Source: an uncultured Paracoccaceae bacterium (GTDB lineage Bacteria; Pseudomonadota; Alphaproteobacteria; Rhodobacterales; Rhodobacteraceae). Taken from it: DNA of 35,283 nt. This document shows, piece after piece, positions 20,975-30,506 of this stretch (positions are counted from its first letter, which is position 1; every line of letters starts with the position of its first letter). Where the stretch lies: contig CANLPZ010000004.1 in the NCBI GenBank assembly GCA_947493145.1, positions 1-35,283 on the forward strand, written 5' to 3'. A program made the position numbers and the translations under genes. A model generated the notes under the pieces. It ran no database searches and had not been told where the DNA came from. It was given only the letters and a program-made list of their open reading frames with translations.

Positions 20975-21795
20975 GCGCCACGTGGCATTCAGATGCGTTG
21001 CCTGAACCGGAACGCTTTGGCATGTTCGGTGTAATCCGTGCCATCGCGCGCGGATCGCTGTTGGCCGTAATTACGTTTGGCTGTTTGGCGGTGCTGTTGC
21101 TGGTTCGGTTGATCGAAAAGCCGGTGTTCGGGCTTAATCGTCCAATCACGCCTTACATCACGCAATTCGTTTGTCGATCTGCGTTTGTTATTCTTGGGCT
21201 GCCAGTGCGGGTGACCGGTGTACCGATGGACCAAAAAGGGGCCTATGTCGCCAACCACAGTTCTTGGTTGGATATTTTTGTCCTGAATGCGCAAAAACGG
21301 ATTTATTTTGTATCCAAAGCAGAGGTTGCCAAATGGCCAGGGATTGGATGGCTGGCGCGGGCAACGGGAACCGTATTTATCACGCGGCGCACGACAGACG
21401 CGCGTAAACACCAAGATCAGTTTGCGGAACGGCTGGATGCAGGTCATCAATTGTTGTTCTTTCCAGAAGGAACATCAACAGACGGACGACAAGTTTTGCC
21501 ATTTAAATCAACGCTTTTTCAGCCGTTCTTTAACCATATCTCAAAGGTGGAGTTGTTCATCCAACCGGTGAGTGTGACATATCATGCGCCAAACGGGTTT
21601 GACGCGCGGTTCTATGGCTGGTGGGGCGATATGGGGTTTGGTGAACATCTGTACAAAACGCTTGCCGCGCCACGTCAAGGTTTGGTTGAATTGGTGTACC
21701 ATGCCCCGCGTCGAATTTCAGACGGCATCGATCGCAAACAATTGGCCGCGCAGCTGCAGGCAGATGTGCGTGCGGGGTTAAATACACCCGATTAA
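20971..21795 (+). CDS. olsA: OlsA-like lyso-ornithine lipid O-acyltransferase
   Basis: OlsA adds the second acyl chain to lyso-ornithine lipid and may also acylate lysophosphatidate. The 274-residue protein has a hydrophobic N-terminal membrane segment (about 29-47). It keeps the PlsC acyltransferase motifs N-H-S-S-W-L-D (95-101, the catalytic His/Asp) and F-P-E-G-T (164-168, acceptor binding). The ATG at 20971 shares ATGA with the olsB stop, so the two products are made in a coupled way. Its stop lies one base from the convergent thiE-like stop. Ornithine lipids are phosphorus-free membrane lipids, but no phosphate-control site is visible here. Confidence 0.88.
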   Translation: MSATWHSDALPEPERFGMFGVIRAIARGSLLAVITFGCLAVLLLVRLIEKPVFGLNRPITPYITQFVCRSAFVILGLPVRVTGVPMDQKGAYVANHSSWLDIFVLNAQKRIYFVSKAEVAKWPGIGWLARATGTVFITRRTTDARKHQDQFAERLDAGHQLLFFPEGTSTDGRQVLPFKSTLFQPFFNHISKVELFIQPVSVTYHAPNGFDARFYGWWGDMGFGEHLYKTLAAPRQGLVELVYHAPRRISDGIDRKQLAAQLQADVRAGLNTPD

Positions 21796-21796
21796 A

Positions 21797-22423
21797 TCAA
21801 TCGATTTCGGCATCCAGCGCACGCAGGGCTTCGGCCGGTTTTTCGGCGGACCAAATTTCGGGACCTATGCCAAAGAAATCTGTAACAGACGAATATTTCG
21901 CAATTAAATCGGCGGTTAGCGCGCCTTCGGCAACGACAGGTACCTCGATCATTTGCGACCACCATTCAAAGACGTCGTATTCAGCAACCGTACCATCGCC
22001 AAGCGCAGATGCCCCTACGGGCCCAAAGGCCACGTAATCGGCGCCCGCTTCGCCAGCGGACATACCGTCGTGTCGCGTCACCCCACAATGTGCGCCCACG
22101 ATTGCATCAGCGCCAAGTTCCTTGCGTACCGCCCGCACATTTCGCGATCCATCGGGTAAATGGACGCCGTCCAAACCCAAACGTTCCACCATTTGAACAT
22201 GGCTGTCGATGACCATCGCGATATCGAACCCATGACACACATCCCGACATGCATCTGCTGCACGTGCGATATGGTCTTCGTCTGTTGACGAGAGCGCCAA
22301 GCGAACACAGGCCACATCGACCGTGTCCAAACAGGATTTTAACACCGACGGAAAGCTTGAAAGCTCAATCTCAGAAGGGGTGATCAGATAAATCTGTGGG
22401 CGGATGAGTTCGTTTTCTTCCAT
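21797..22423 (-). CDS. ThiE-like thiamine phosphate synthase, divergent
   Basis: The 208-residue protein has the ThiE-type TIM-barrel pattern: P-Q-I-Y-L-I-T-P at the start, D-G-V-H-L in the middle (about 85-89), G-A-D-A-I-V-G-A-H, and G-A-D-Y-V-A-F-G-P-V. Authentic ThiE joins the thiazole phosphate and pyrimidine diphosphate. However, the usual Q-L-R-x-K motif is replaced by A-C-V-R-L-A-L, and H-L-G-Q-x-D by H-L-P-D-G-S-R. These residues normally help bind the pyrophosphate substrate, so activity is doubtful. No other thiamine genes are nearby; the TfoX-domain gene lies upstream on the same strand, 58 bases away. It could be a related enzyme with a changed substrate. Confidence 0.7.
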   Translation of the reverse strand: MEENELIRPQIYLITPSEIELSSFPSVLKSCLDTVDVACVRLALSSTDEDHIARAADACRDVCHGFDIAMVIDSHVQMVERLGLDGVHLPDGSRNVRAVRKELGADAIVGAHCGVTRHDGMSAGEAGADYVAFGPVGASALGDGTVAEYDVFEWWSQMIEVPVVAEGALTADLIAKYSSVTDFFGIGPEIWSAEKPAEALRALDAEID

Positions 22424-22481
22424 GGGACGTCTGCCTGCGAATGATGTTTTGACGCGCTATAACGATGTTTTACGCGCTTGG

Positions 22482-22811
22482 CTACTTCGGCGGTAAACTT
22501 CCAACGAATTCTATGGCCAATGCAATGATCTTTTCACGCGTTTCATCATCGGCAATGGCGTCTTCGGTCACGTCAACCATTCCTCCCATTTTTCGTCCGG
22601 TGAACGACAACGGGTCAATTCCGTTCATTTCCAAGGCTTTCGTTTCCAGTTCCTTGCCGATACGGGCCATTCCGCCGCCTTTGTGAACGCCGCAAAGCAT
22701 GTTTCCGTTCAGCATGAAACACAGCCCACCAAACATCCGTTTTTCCGAAATCCCTGCCACATCGACCAAATCGTTGCGCATAAGTTCGGCCAATCCTTCG
22801 TCATATGCCAT
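22482..22811 (-). CDS. TfoX N-terminal domain protein
   Basis: The 109-residue protein carries only the TfoX N-terminal domain: a helix at the start, then R-M-F-G-G-L-C-F-M-L-N-G-N-M-L-C, the typical M-F-G-G-x-x-x-x-x-x-G strand pair, and later F-x-G-R-K-M-G-G-M-V. The C-terminal TfoX domain of the competence regulator is absent, so a role in competence cannot be claimed. It lies upstream of the thiE-like gene in the same direction and is divergent from trmJ, with a 89-base gap between the two start codons. Function unknown. Confidence 0.85.
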   Translation of the reverse strand: MAYDEGLAELMRNDLVDVAGISEKRMFGGLCFMLNGNMLCGVHKGGGMARIGKELETKALEMNGIDPLSFTGRKMGGMVDVTEDAIADDETREKIIALAIEFVGSLPPK

Positions 22812-22900
22812 GGGGTCCGTCCTTTGATATCAGTTGTGTTCTTTGCGCCGTAATCGTATCACGCGGCGACAGAAAAAAGCCAAAGATAAAAGGAAGTTTT

Positions 22901-23644
22901 ATGCCGACCGATCGTGTTCAGCCTGCCTATGTCTTGGTGCGCCCTCAGATGGGCGAAAACATCGGTGCTGCGGCACGTGCGATGTGGAACTTTGGGCTTG
23001 ATCGGATGCGCATTGTTGATCCGCGCGACGGTTGGCCCAATCAAAAGGCGGTTGTTATGGCGTCAGGGGCAGGGCGACTGTTGGACGAGGCGCAAGTTGT
23101 CCCGACGACCGCTGATGCCTTGGCTGATTGCACCTTTGTATTGGCGACAACCGCGCGCCCACGGGGATTGACGAAACCCGTTTACAGCCCCGAACGCGCC
23201 ATGGAACTGATTGCACAAAAAACGGCCGCGGGTGAAAAATGCGCGGTGATGTTTGGACCAGAACGATCCGGTTTGGAAAATGATGATATCGCACAGGCAA
23301 ACGGGATTATTTCGGTCCCTGTAAATCCTGAATTTCCATCCTTAAACCTTGCGCAATGTGTGTTGTTAACTGCCTATGAATGGCAACGCCAAACGGGGCA
23401 GGTCGCGGCGGAAGTCATGGAAATGGGCAAACACGAATGGGCGGACCACCGCGAAGTCGAAGCCTTGGCCAATCATTTCGAACAGCGTCTTGAAGAAGCC
23501 GGTTTTTTCTATCCCGACGCGAAGGCCGAAAGCATGAAAACCGCGTTTCGCAATATGTGGTCACGGATGCCGTTGACACGTGCAGATGCGCAGACGTTTC
23601 ATGGCGCCCTGCGACAATTGCTGCGTGGACGCGACAAAAGCTGA
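22901..23644 (+). CDS. trmJ: TrmJ-type tRNA 2'-O-methyltransferase
   Basis: TrmJ methylates the 2'-hydroxyl of C or U at position 32 in the tRNA anticodon loop using S-adenosylmethionine. The 247-residue protein is a SPOUT (SpoU) enzyme: R-P-Q-M-G-E-N-I-G-A-A-A-R-A-M near residues 10-24, F-G-P-E-R-S-G-L (motif 2), and S-L-N-L-A-Q-C-V-L-L (motif 3, the knot). Residues after about 160 form a helical extension as in TrmJ. The ATG at 22901 has AAAGGAAG a few bases upstream. An upstream in-frame ATG at 22805 would place the start inside the TfoX gene and lacks a ribosome site. The exact position modified is inferred from the family. Confidence 0.9.
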   Translation: MPTDRVQPAYVLVRPQMGENIGAAARAMWNFGLDRMRIVDPRDGWPNQKAVVMASGAGRLLDEAQVVPTTADALADCTFVLATTARPRGLTKPVYSPERAMELIAQKTAAGEKCAVMFGPERSGLENDDIAQANGIISVPVNPEFPSLNLAQCVLLTAYEWQRQTGQVAAEVMEMGKHEWADHREVEALANHFEQRLEEAGFFYPDAKAESMKTAFRNMWSRMPLTRADAQTFHGALRQLLRGRDKS

Positions 23645-23706
23645 TCTGCCCTTGATGCGCGGTGCCCATCGGCCTAATTTCCATATAAGCAATAACGGAG
23701 CACCAG

Positions 23707-24849
23707 ATGGCCGAAAAACGCAGCATTTTCGAAGAGGTCGACACCAATTCGAAGCAAGAGATCGCCACCCCGAAACCCGGTTTGATTGATGCAGGGAACA
23801 AAGGTGCGCGCGGCGCGATAAGAATTTGGCTGATGGCTTTGTTCGTGCTGGTCTGTGTGATGATTGTCGTCGGTGGTCTGACGCGGTTAACAGACAGCGG
23901 TTTATCGATCACGGAATGGGCACCGTTTAGCGGTGCGATCCCGCCCATGAATGCGGCTGATTGGCAATCTGAGTTCGCCAAATACCAAGCGATCCCTGAA
24001 TTCCAGCTACAAAACAGTGATATGACAATTGACCAGTTCAAAACCATCTATTGGTGGGAATGGGGGCACCGTCAATTGGGACGCGTGATCGGGTTGGTCT
24101 GGGCGATTGGATTTTTTGGGTTTTTGGCCACACGTAAAATCCCAACAGGCTGGACGGGCCGGTTGGTGCTTGTTGGTGCATTGGGTGGGTTACAAGGCGC
24201 GATTGGGTGGTGGATGGTTTCCAGTGGTCTCAAGGACGGCATGTTGGATGTGGCCTCTTATCGTTTGGCGATCCATCTTGGTTTGGCGTTCGTGATCCTT
24301 GGGTTCCTCGGCTGGTATGTTTTACTGCTGTCAAAGAGCGAAGCCGCATTGATGCAGGCCCGTCGCGGACGCGAAGCAAAATTGTTTTCGATGTCGACTG
24401 GGCTGCTGCATTTCGCGTTTTTGCAAATCCTTTTGGGGGCATTGGTCGCAGGGATCGATGCCGGCCGCAATTACACCGATTGGCCGTTGATGGCGGGTGG
24501 GTTTCTGCCACCGGATATGTTCAGCCTCAGCCCTTGGTGGCGTAACTTTTTCGAAGATGACGGATTGGTGCAATTCATGCACCGGATCGCCGGATATTTG
24601 TTGTTCATCTTTGGCGTGATTGTTTGGCGCAGATCGCGTCAATCCGGCAACGCAAACACGCGATTTGCGTTCAATGCGGTTTTGGCGATGATGAGTGTTC
24701 AAATGATCATTGGCATTGTGACCGTGATGTATTCTGCACCGCTTCATATTGCGATTGTTCACCAAACCGGTGCGATTTTGCTGTGGGTGTTGATCCTGCG
24801 GGCGCGGTTTTTTGCACAGTATCCTACACACCAATCTGTTCGAGGCTAA
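23707..24849 (+). CDS. ctaA: heme A synthase, COX15/CtaA type
   Basis: CtaA oxidises the C8 methyl of heme O to make heme A for cytochrome c oxidase, in the inner membrane. The 380-residue protein has a soluble N-terminal stretch of about 38 residues and then about eight hydrophobic segments. It keeps W-W-E-W-G-H-R-Q-L-G-R, R-L-A-I-H-L-G-L, M-H-R-I-A-G-Y and H-I-A-I-V-H-Q, which supply the heme-ligand histidines of the two halves. V-V-V-G-G-L-T-R-L-T-D-S-G-L-S near the first segment is typical of COX15. CGGAG lies 6 bases before the ATG. The M32 peptidase gene starts 3 bases after its stop. No other oxidase assembly gene is in the window. Confidence 0.95.
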   Translation: MAEKRSIFEEVDTNSKQEIATPKPGLIDAGNKGARGAIRIWLMALFVLVCVMIVVGGLTRLTDSGLSITEWAPFSGAIPPMNAADWQSEFAKYQAIPEFQLQNSDMTIDQFKTIYWWEWGHRQLGRVIGLVWAIGFFGFLATRKIPTGWTGRLVLVGALGGLQGAIGWWMVSSGLKDGMLDVASYRLAIHLGLAFVILGFLGWYVLLLSKSEAALMQARRGREAKLFSMSTGLLHFAFLQILLGALVAGIDAGRNYTDWPLMAGGFLPPDMFSLSPWWRNFFEDDGLVQFMHRIAGYLLFIFGVIVWRRSRQSGNANTRFAFNAVLAMMSVQMIIGIVTVMYSAPLHIAIVHQTGAILLWVLILRARFFAQYPTHQSVRG

Positions 24850-24852
24850 GAC

Positions 24853-26328
24853 ATGTCGGCAATGAAAGACCTTATCGCGTTCCAACGCGAAACCGAAGCA
24901 TTGGGCCAAATTTCTGGTCGGTTGGAATGGGATCAGGAAACCATGATGCCATCAGGGGCGGCGACCCAACGGGGCGAAGAATTAGCCGCGTTGCAATCGG
25001 TCCTACATGCCCGCAAAACCGACCCGCGCCTTGGGGATTGGTTAGAGGCCGCGCAACCGGAAACCAAGGTCGAAACAGCGATCCTGCGCGATGTTCGCAA
25101 ATCCTATGACCGAATGCGAAAGGTGCCTGCCGAACTGGACGCAGAAATTGCGCGAGTGATGTCGAAATCCCAAGGTGTTTGGGCAGAGGCCAGATCAAAG
25201 GACGATTTCGGATCATTTGTTCCAACGTTTGAACGCGTGGTTGCGCTGAAGCGTGAGGAGGGGCAAGCCCTCGCCAATGGGACGGATAAAACCGTTTATG
25301 ACGCCATGCTTGATGACTATGAACCTGACGCGACCGCGTCGGATATGGCGGTAATGTTTGACGAGATGCGACCAACCTTGGTCAGTTTACGCGAAGCTGT
25401 GCTTGCAGCCGAACCCGCACCTGTTTTGGATTTTGACTTTGACGAAGCGGGTCAATTGGAAATTTCAAACAAACTGGCGCAGGCCTTTGGCTATGATTTT
25501 ACTAAGGGCCGCATTGATAAAGCCGTGCATCCGTTTTCCAGCGGCTCCGGCACGGATGTTCGGATCACCACACGCACATCGGCGCGCGATCCGTTTAACT
25601 GTTTTTATTCTACGATCCACGAAGTCGGACATGCCTGTTATGAACAGGGGATCGATGACGCTTATTTCCTAACCCCCTTGGGGCAAGGCGTGTCGATGGG
25701 CGTCCATGAAAGCCAAAGCCGGATTTATGAAAACCAACTGGGGCGCAGTCGTGCCTTTACCGGCTATCTGTATGGTTTGATGCGCGATCAGTTTGGCGAC
25801 TTTGGGATCGCGAATGAGGACATATTCTATCGTGCTGTGAATGCGGTGAACAAAGGTTACATCCGGACAGAAGCCGATGAATTGCAATATAATTTGCACG
25901 TCATGTTGCGGTTTGAATTGGAACAAGCATTGATGGCCGGTGATCTGCAAGTGGTGGATCTTGAAACGGCTTGGAACGATGCCTTTAAACGCGACTTTGG
26001 CTATGAGGTCGACAAACCATCAAATGGTGTGTTGCAAGATGTGCACTGGCCGGTTGGATTGTTTGGCTATTTCCCAACCTACTCGCTGGGCAACCTATAT
26101 GCTGGCTGTTTGTATGATGCGCTAAAGCGCGACGTCCCGACATTAGAGGCGGATTTATCAAAAGGCGAAGTTTCCAATGCGACCAATTGGTTACGTGGCA
26201 ATCTTCAACACCACGGCGGCTTGCGAACGCCGGTGCAAACCATTGAACACGCCTGTGGGACACCACCATCTGCGCAGCCTTTGATGACGTATCTTACAGA
26301 CAAATTTAAGGGGCTGTATTCCCTTTGA
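24853..26328 (+). CDS. M32 family metallocarboxypeptidase
   Basis: M32 (Taq/Pfu-type) carboxypeptidases remove C-terminal residues with a catalytic metal. The 491-residue protein is full length. It has the metal-binding H-E-V-G-H at residues 256-260, preceded by F-Y-S-T-I, and the downstream V-H-E-S-Q-S-R-I-Y-E-N that brings the third ligand. It also has L-E-W-D-Q-E-T-M-M-P near the start, as in other members. No signal peptide is seen, so it acts in the cytoplasm. GAGG overlaps the end of ctaA, so the two genes are probably cotranscribed. A bidirectional terminator follows. Confidence 0.95.
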   Translation: MSAMKDLIAFQRETEALGQISGRLEWDQETMMPSGAATQRGEELAALQSVLHARKTDPRLGDWLEAAQPETKVETAILRDVRKSYDRMRKVPAELDAEIARVMSKSQGVWAEARSKDDFGSFVPTFERVVALKREEGQALANGTDKTVYDAMLDDYEPDATASDMAVMFDEMRPTLVSLREAVLAAEPAPVLDFDFDEAGQLEISNKLAQAFGYDFTKGRIDKAVHPFSSGSGTDVRITTRTSARDPFNCFYSTIHEVGHACYEQGIDDAYFLTPLGQGVSMGVHESQSRIYENQLGRSRAFTGYLYGLMRDQFGDFGIANEDIFYRAVNAVNKGYIRTEADELQYNLHVMLRFELEQALMAGDLQVVDLETAWNDAFKRDFGYEVDKPSNGVLQDVHWPVGLFGYFPTYSLGNLYAGCLYDALKRDVPTLEADLSKGEVSNATNWLRGNLQHHGGLRTPVQTIEHACGTPPSAQPLMTYLTDKFKGLYSL

Positions 26329-26377
26329 TCAACATTCAATCGGTGTGAATTTGTAAATTCAATTGAACTCATGAACA

Positions 26378-26413
26378 AAAACGGCCGCCTGTGTAAACAC
26401 CGGCGGCCGTTTT
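26378..26413. terminator. bidirectional terminator between M32 gene and gyrA
   Basis: AAAACGGCCGCC (26378-26389) pairs perfectly with GGCGGCCGTTTT (26402-26413). The 12-base loop can fold a further GTG/CAC pair. The A and T runs flank the GC stem on each side, so it can stop transcripts from both directions. It sits between two convergent genes. Confidence 0.9.
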
Positions 26414-26433
26414 GATTGTGTGTCAGACGTTAA

Positions 26434-29187
26434 TTATGCGTCAGCAGATGTTTCGCTATCGTCGTTGTCTTCGTCGTTTTGTTCAGCGATATAGGCCACC
26501 GAAGTCACCAGCTCACCTTTACCTGTGTTAAACACACGCACACCACCGGCGCTGCGAGATCGGAACGAAATTCCGTCGACACCACAGCGGATGGATTGAC
26601 CTTGGTTGGTGACCAACATGATCTGATCGTCGATTTCAACAGGGAAGGAGGCCACAACTTCGCCGCCACGCATTCCTTTGTCCATTGCGGTCACACCCAT
26701 GCCGCCGCGACCACGAATTGGGTAATCATGGCTGGACGACAATTTACCGGCACCTTGTTCCGTGATGGTCACGATCAAGTTTTCCGCGGCCGACATTTCT
26801 GCGTAACGTTCTTGGCTGATTGCACCTTCGACGGCGTCATCATCTGTGTCAGTTTCTTCCTCGGTCACGCCGGCCATGGCACGGCGCATTTTCAGGTAAC
26901 CGGCCCGTTCTTCTGGCGTGGCGACGAAATGGCGAATGACCGACATGGAAACCACGTGATCCTTGCCCTTCAGATTGATCCCACGCACACCGACAGATGA
27001 ACGCGAGTTGAACACACGCACATCAGTTGACGGGAACCGGATCGCACGGCCCGAATTCGTGATTAACATCACATCATCGTCGTTCGAACAGATACGGGCG
27101 TTAATCAACGTTGTGTTTTCGTGGTCGCCTTCGAATTTCATCGCGATTTTACCGTTGGCTTTCACATTGGTGAAATCCGACAGTTTATTGCGGCGCACGG
27201 TTCCGGCAGATGTTGCAAAGACAACTTGCAAGTCATCCCATTCGTCGTCCGGACGATCCACTGGCATGATGGCGGCAATTGAAACACCCGTTGGGATCGG
27301 CAAAATGTTCACAATTGCCTTTCCTTTTGCGGTGCGTCCGCCCAGCGGTAAACGCCAAGTTTTCAGCTTGTAGGCCATCCCATCCGTGGTGAAGAACAAC
27401 AGCTGCGTATGCGTATTTGCAACGAAGAGCTGTGTGACCACATCCTCTTCTTTGGTTTGCATCCCAGACAAGCCTTTGCCGCCGCGTTTTTGGGCACGGA
27501 AATCGGCCAAAGCGGTCCGTTTGATGTACCCACCGGCGGTAACCGTGACGACCATGTCTTCTTTTTCGATCAGGTCCTCGTCATCCATGTCACCAGACCA
27601 ATCGACGATTTCTGTGCGACGTGGCACGGCAAACTGATCGCGCACTTCGGCCAATTCGTCCGAAATTATGCCCATAATCCGTTCGCGAGACCCAAGAATT
27701 TCCAAATATTCTTTGATTTTCTTGGCCAGTTCTTCCAATTCGTCGGTGACTTCGGTCACACCAATTTGCGTCAAACGCTGAAGGCGAAGTTCCAAAATGG
27801 CGCGGGCCTGAATTTCGGTCAGGTTATAGGTCCCGTCATCGTGCATTTTTGACAGCGGATCGTCGATCAGACGCAGGTATCCTTCGATATCATGTGCAGG
27901 CCAGCGCCGTTCCATCAATTTCAAACGCGCTTCTGCGGCGTCTTTGGACGCGCGGATCGTTGCGACGATTTCGTCAACGTTGGAAACAGCAACCGCCAAA
28001 CCACATAAAATGTGGCTCCGGTCACGGGCTTTGCGCAGTTCATATGCGGTGCGGCGTGCAACGACTTCTTCACGGAAATCAATGAACGACGTCAAAAACG
28101 CGCGCAGCGTCAATGTTTCGGGGCGACCACCATTCAGCGCCAGCATGTTACACCCGAAATAAGTTTGCATCGGGGTAAAGCGGAACAATTGGTTCAACAC
28201 GACTTCGGCTGTCGCATCACGTTTCAATTCGATAACAACCCGAACACCATTGCGGTCGGATTCATCCTGAACATGCGCGATACCTTCGATCTTTTTCTCG
28301 CGGACTTGCTCTGCGATTTTTTCGATCATCGCGGATTTGTTGACCTGATATGGGATTTCGTCGATGATGATCGCGTAACGATCTTTACGGATTTCTTCGA
28401 CCCGTGTTTTGGACCGCACAATGACGCTTCCGCGGCCTTCTAAATAGGCTTTGCGCGCGCCTGAGCGTCCCAACATGATCCCACCCGTTGGGAAGTCAGG
28501 TCCTGGAACATAATCGATCAGCTCTTCGCTGGTTAAATCAGGGTTTTCGATCAAGGCCTGTGTGGCATCAATGACTTCGCCCAAATTATGTGGCGGAATA
28601 TTCGTTGCCATACCAACCGCGATACCACCGGCACCGTTCACCAACATGTTCGGATAACGTGCAGGCAGGACGGTGGGTTCACGGTCCTTACCATCATAGT
28701 TGTCTTGGAAATCGACTGTGTCTTTGTCGATATCGGCCAAAACAAAGGCCGCCGGTTTGTCCATGCGGACCTCGGTATATCGCATCGCCGCAGGGTTATC
28801 GCCATCCATGGACCCAAAGTTGCCCTGACCATCCAACAAGGGCAGAGACATTGAAAAGTCCTGTGCCATACGCACCAAGGCGTCATAAATAGCGCTGTCG
28901 CCGTGCGGGTGGTATTTACCCATGACATCGCCAACTGGACGCGCGGATTTACGGTACGCCTTGTCGTGGCTGTTTCCGGTTTCGTGCATGGCATACAAAA
29001 TGCGGCGGTGAACCGGTTTTAAACCATCTCGTAGGTCCGGAATCGCACGGCTAACGATCACCGACATCGCATAGTCGAGATAAGAGTTTTTCATCTCATC
29101 CGAAATGCTGACGGTTGGCCCGTCATACGCAGGGCGTTGTGGCGGAATTTCGTCTTGGTTTTCAGGTGTTTCTGGCGTGTCGCTCAA
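26434..29187 (-). CDS. gyrA: DNA gyrase subunit A
   Basis: GyrA cuts and rejoins DNA during supercoiling. The 917-residue protein has the catalytic Tyr137 in A-A-M-R-Y-T-E. The quinolone pocket [10 protein letters not shown] keeps Ser98 and Asp102 (E. coli 83 and 87), the residues usual in quinolone-susceptible enzymes. The GyrA-box Q-K-R-G-G-K-G in the C-terminal domain marks gyrase rather than topoisomerase IV. Between blades of that domain is an acidic insert ([10 protein letters not shown]). The start codon is TTG at 29187: an in-frame TAG lies 6 codons upstream, and the next ATG (residue 32) would cut into the conserved start. AGGGGA lies 11 bases upstream. A promoter candidate sits at 29231-29260. 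Confidence 0.98.
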   Translation of the reverse strand: MSDTPETPENQDEIPPQRPAYDGPTVSISDEMKNSYLDYAMSVIVSRAIPDLRDGLKPVHRRILYAMHETGNSHDKAYRKSARPVGDVMGKYHPHGDSAIYDALVRMAQDFSMSLPLLDGQGNFGSMDGDNPAAMRYTEVRMDKPAAFVLADIDKDTVDFQDNYDGKDREPTVLPARYPNMLVNGAGGIAVGMATNIPPHNLGEVIDATQALIENPDLTSEELIDYVPGPDFPTGGIMLGRSGARKAYLEGRGSVIVRSKTRVEEIRKDRYAIIIDEIPYQVNKSAMIEKIAEQVREKKIEGIAHVQDESDRNGVRVVIELKRDATAEVVLNQLFRFTPMQTYFGCNMLALNGGRPETLTLRAFLTSFIDFREEVVARRTAYELRKARDRSHILCGLAVAVSNVDEIVATIRASKDAAEARLKLMERRWPAHDIEGYLRLIDDPLSKMHDDGTYNLTEIQARAILELRLQRLTQIGVTEVTDELEELAKKIKEYLEILGSRERIMGIISDELAEVRDQFAVPRRTEIVDWSGDMDDEDLIEKEDMVVTVTAGGYIKRTALADFRAQKRGGKGLSGMQTKEEDVVTQLFVANTHTQLLFFTTDGMAYKLKTWRLPLGGRTAKGKAIVNILPIPTGVSIAAIMPVDRPDDEWDDLQVVFATSAGTVRRNKLSDFTNVKANGKIAMKFEGDHENTTLINARICSNDDDVMLITNSGRAIRFPSTDVRVFNSRSSVGVRGINLKGKDHVVSMSVIRHFVATPEERAGYLKMRRAMAGVTEEETDTDDDAVEGAISQERYAEMSAAENLIVTITEQGAGKLSSSHDYPIRGRGGMGVTAMDKGMRGGEVVASFPVEIDDQIMLVTNQGQSIRCGVDGISFRSRSAGGVRVFNTGKGELVTSVAYIAEQNDEDNDDSETSADA

Positions 29188-29230
29188 GGTATTGCCCGTC
29201 CCCTAGGTTCTTCTAGATTTTGTTCCTCAA

Positions 29231-29260
29231 ACTATAGCAGAAACAGCATCTGGGGTGCAA
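29231..29260 (-). promoter_or_regulatory. candidate sigma70 promoter for gyrA
   Basis: On the minus strand TTGCAC (29260-29255) and TATAGT (29236-29231) are 18 bases apart. The -10 is good and the -35 is fair. It would give a leader of about 38 bases before the TTG start. It lies in the 172-base gap between dsbB and gyrA. Confidence 0.4.
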
Positions 29261-29359
29261 TCAAAAGCGACGCGCCAAAACGGCATGGCTTGCCCCACAG
29301 CTTTGGCCAGAATTGAAGTCTGTTTTTGACAACGTAACGACAGGGTTTGATGGCCCGAT

Positions 29360-29821
29360 TTAAACCGCTTTCCGTGCCGTAATTAGCCAAATGATCGCCA
29401 GAACTGCGGATATAATACCATTCCATCCGGCCATAGAGATCGACAGAAATTGCCAAGAAACTTCGTCACACATGACCAACCGGCCAGCGGCATCGGTGGA
29501 CAAAAGCTCCGCGCCGGTCAGGCCATCAAGCTGTCCACCACCGGTACACGAAGAGGGCCCGTCCCAGAATTTCTTTTCCACGCCGGCATGAAAGAACCCG
29601 ATGCCAGATGTAACGGCCGCGGCGATCGCACCCAATATATAAAGCACGCGCGCAGGAACAAACAACGCGATCAATCCAATGGCGACCGCAATCATATGGG
29701 GATAGCGTTGCCAATAGCACATTTTACAGGGTGGATAGCCAAGCGCCTGAAATGTCCATGCGCCCACGAGCAATGCGGCAGAGCCCATAAATGCGGTTAT
29801 AAGTGTCTGTGTTTTGGTCAT
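29360..29821 (-). CDS. dsbB: disulfide bond formation protein DsbB
   Basis: DsbB reoxidises DsbA in the periplasm and passes electrons to quinone in the inner membrane. The 153-residue protein has about four membrane segments, with the two expected cysteine pairs: Cys32-x-x-Cys35 in P-P-C-K-M-C-Y-W-Q-R, and Cys92 and Cys118 in the second periplasmic loop (S-S-C-T-G and V-M-C-D-E). W-Q-R-Y-P-H is family-typical. Its ATG overlaps the yqaA-type stop as ATGA, so it is coupled to that gene. No dsbA is in the window. Confidence 0.93.
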   Translation of the reverse strand: MTKTQTLITAFMGSAALLVGAWTFQALGYPPCKMCYWQRYPHMIAVAIGLIALFVPARVLYILGAIAAAVTSGIGFFHAGVEKKFWDGPSSCTGGGQLDGLTGAELLSTDAAGRLVMCDEVSWQFLSISMAGWNGIISAVLAIIWLITARKAV

Positions 29822-30396
29822 AGGAATTTCACCGCCACAAACCCGCTAAGCAACAACAGGACAAAGAGGGTGAACATCAACCCCAAGCGTTTTTCAATGA
29901 AATCGCGGATCGGTTCGCCGAATTTCCACAAAAGCGCTGCGACAATGAAAAACCGCAAGCCGCGTGCAATGACAGATGCAATCGCAAATACGGTTAAGTT
30001 CAAACTCGTTGCCCCAGATAGGATTGTGATCACCTTATATGGGAACGGTGTAACGCCGGCGATCAACACGGCCCAAGCACCCCATTCATTGTAGCGCGCA
30101 GAGAATTCATCGAAATACGCGTCTTTGCCGTAGAATTCCAAAACGGGCAGGCCGATGCTGTCAAACAAGACCGCGCCTATATAATAGCCAAAGAATCCGC
30201 CAAGCACCGATCCAACAAGACAGATCGCAGCGATCAGAAAGGCGCGCGAGGGGCGCGCGATGATCATCGGGATCATGATCACATCAGGTGGGATCGGGAA
30301 AACCGAACTTTCGATAAATGCCACAAAAAACAGCGCCCAAAGCGCGTAGGGGGATTGTGCCAATCCCATAGTCCAGTCGTAGAGTTTGCGTAGCAT
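29818..30396 (-). CDS. YqaA/DedA-type membrane protein
   Basis: The 192-residue protein belongs to the SNARE-associated (DedA/VTT) superfamily, YqaA branch: F-I-E-S-S-V-F-P-I-P-P-D near residues 22-33, G-G-F-F-G-Y-Y-I-G, and V-T-P-F-P-Y-K-V-I-T-I-L-S-G-A. Relatives in this superfamily are tied to lipid scrambling or membrane homeostasis, but the role of YqaA is not settled. The ATG at 30396 has AGGA 9 bases upstream and starts just before the first hydrophobic segment; the open frame extends to 30429 without a better start. It precedes dsbB and overlaps it by 4 bases. Confidence 0.88.
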   Translation of the reverse strand: MLRKLYDWTMGLAQSPYALWALFFVAFIESSVFPIPPDVIMIPMIIARPSRAFLIAAICLVGSVLGGFFGYYIGAVLFDSIGLPVLEFYGKDAYFDEFSARYNEWGAWAVLIAGVTPFPYKVITILSGATSLNLTVFAIASVIARGLRFFIVAALLWKFGEPIRDFIEKRLGLMFTLFVLLLLSGFVAVKFL

Positions 30397-30419
30397 GAGG
30401 GATTCCTGCTCTTTTTTCC

Positions 30420-30448
30420 CATTCACCACGGCGCTAGTCTGTGGTCAA
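30420..30448 (-). promoter_or_regulatory. weak promoter candidate for yqaA-type gene and dsbB
   Basis: On the minus strand TTGACC (30448-30443) and TGAATG (30425-30420) have a 17-base spacer. The -35 is strong and the -10 is poor. It lies in the 110-base divergent gap shared with the ypfJ-type gene. Confidence 0.28.
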
Positions 30449-30506
30449 GCTTGCTTGGACAAACAGTGCCAAAACGGCTGGAAAAACAGACAAAGAGGGT
30501 CAGATT

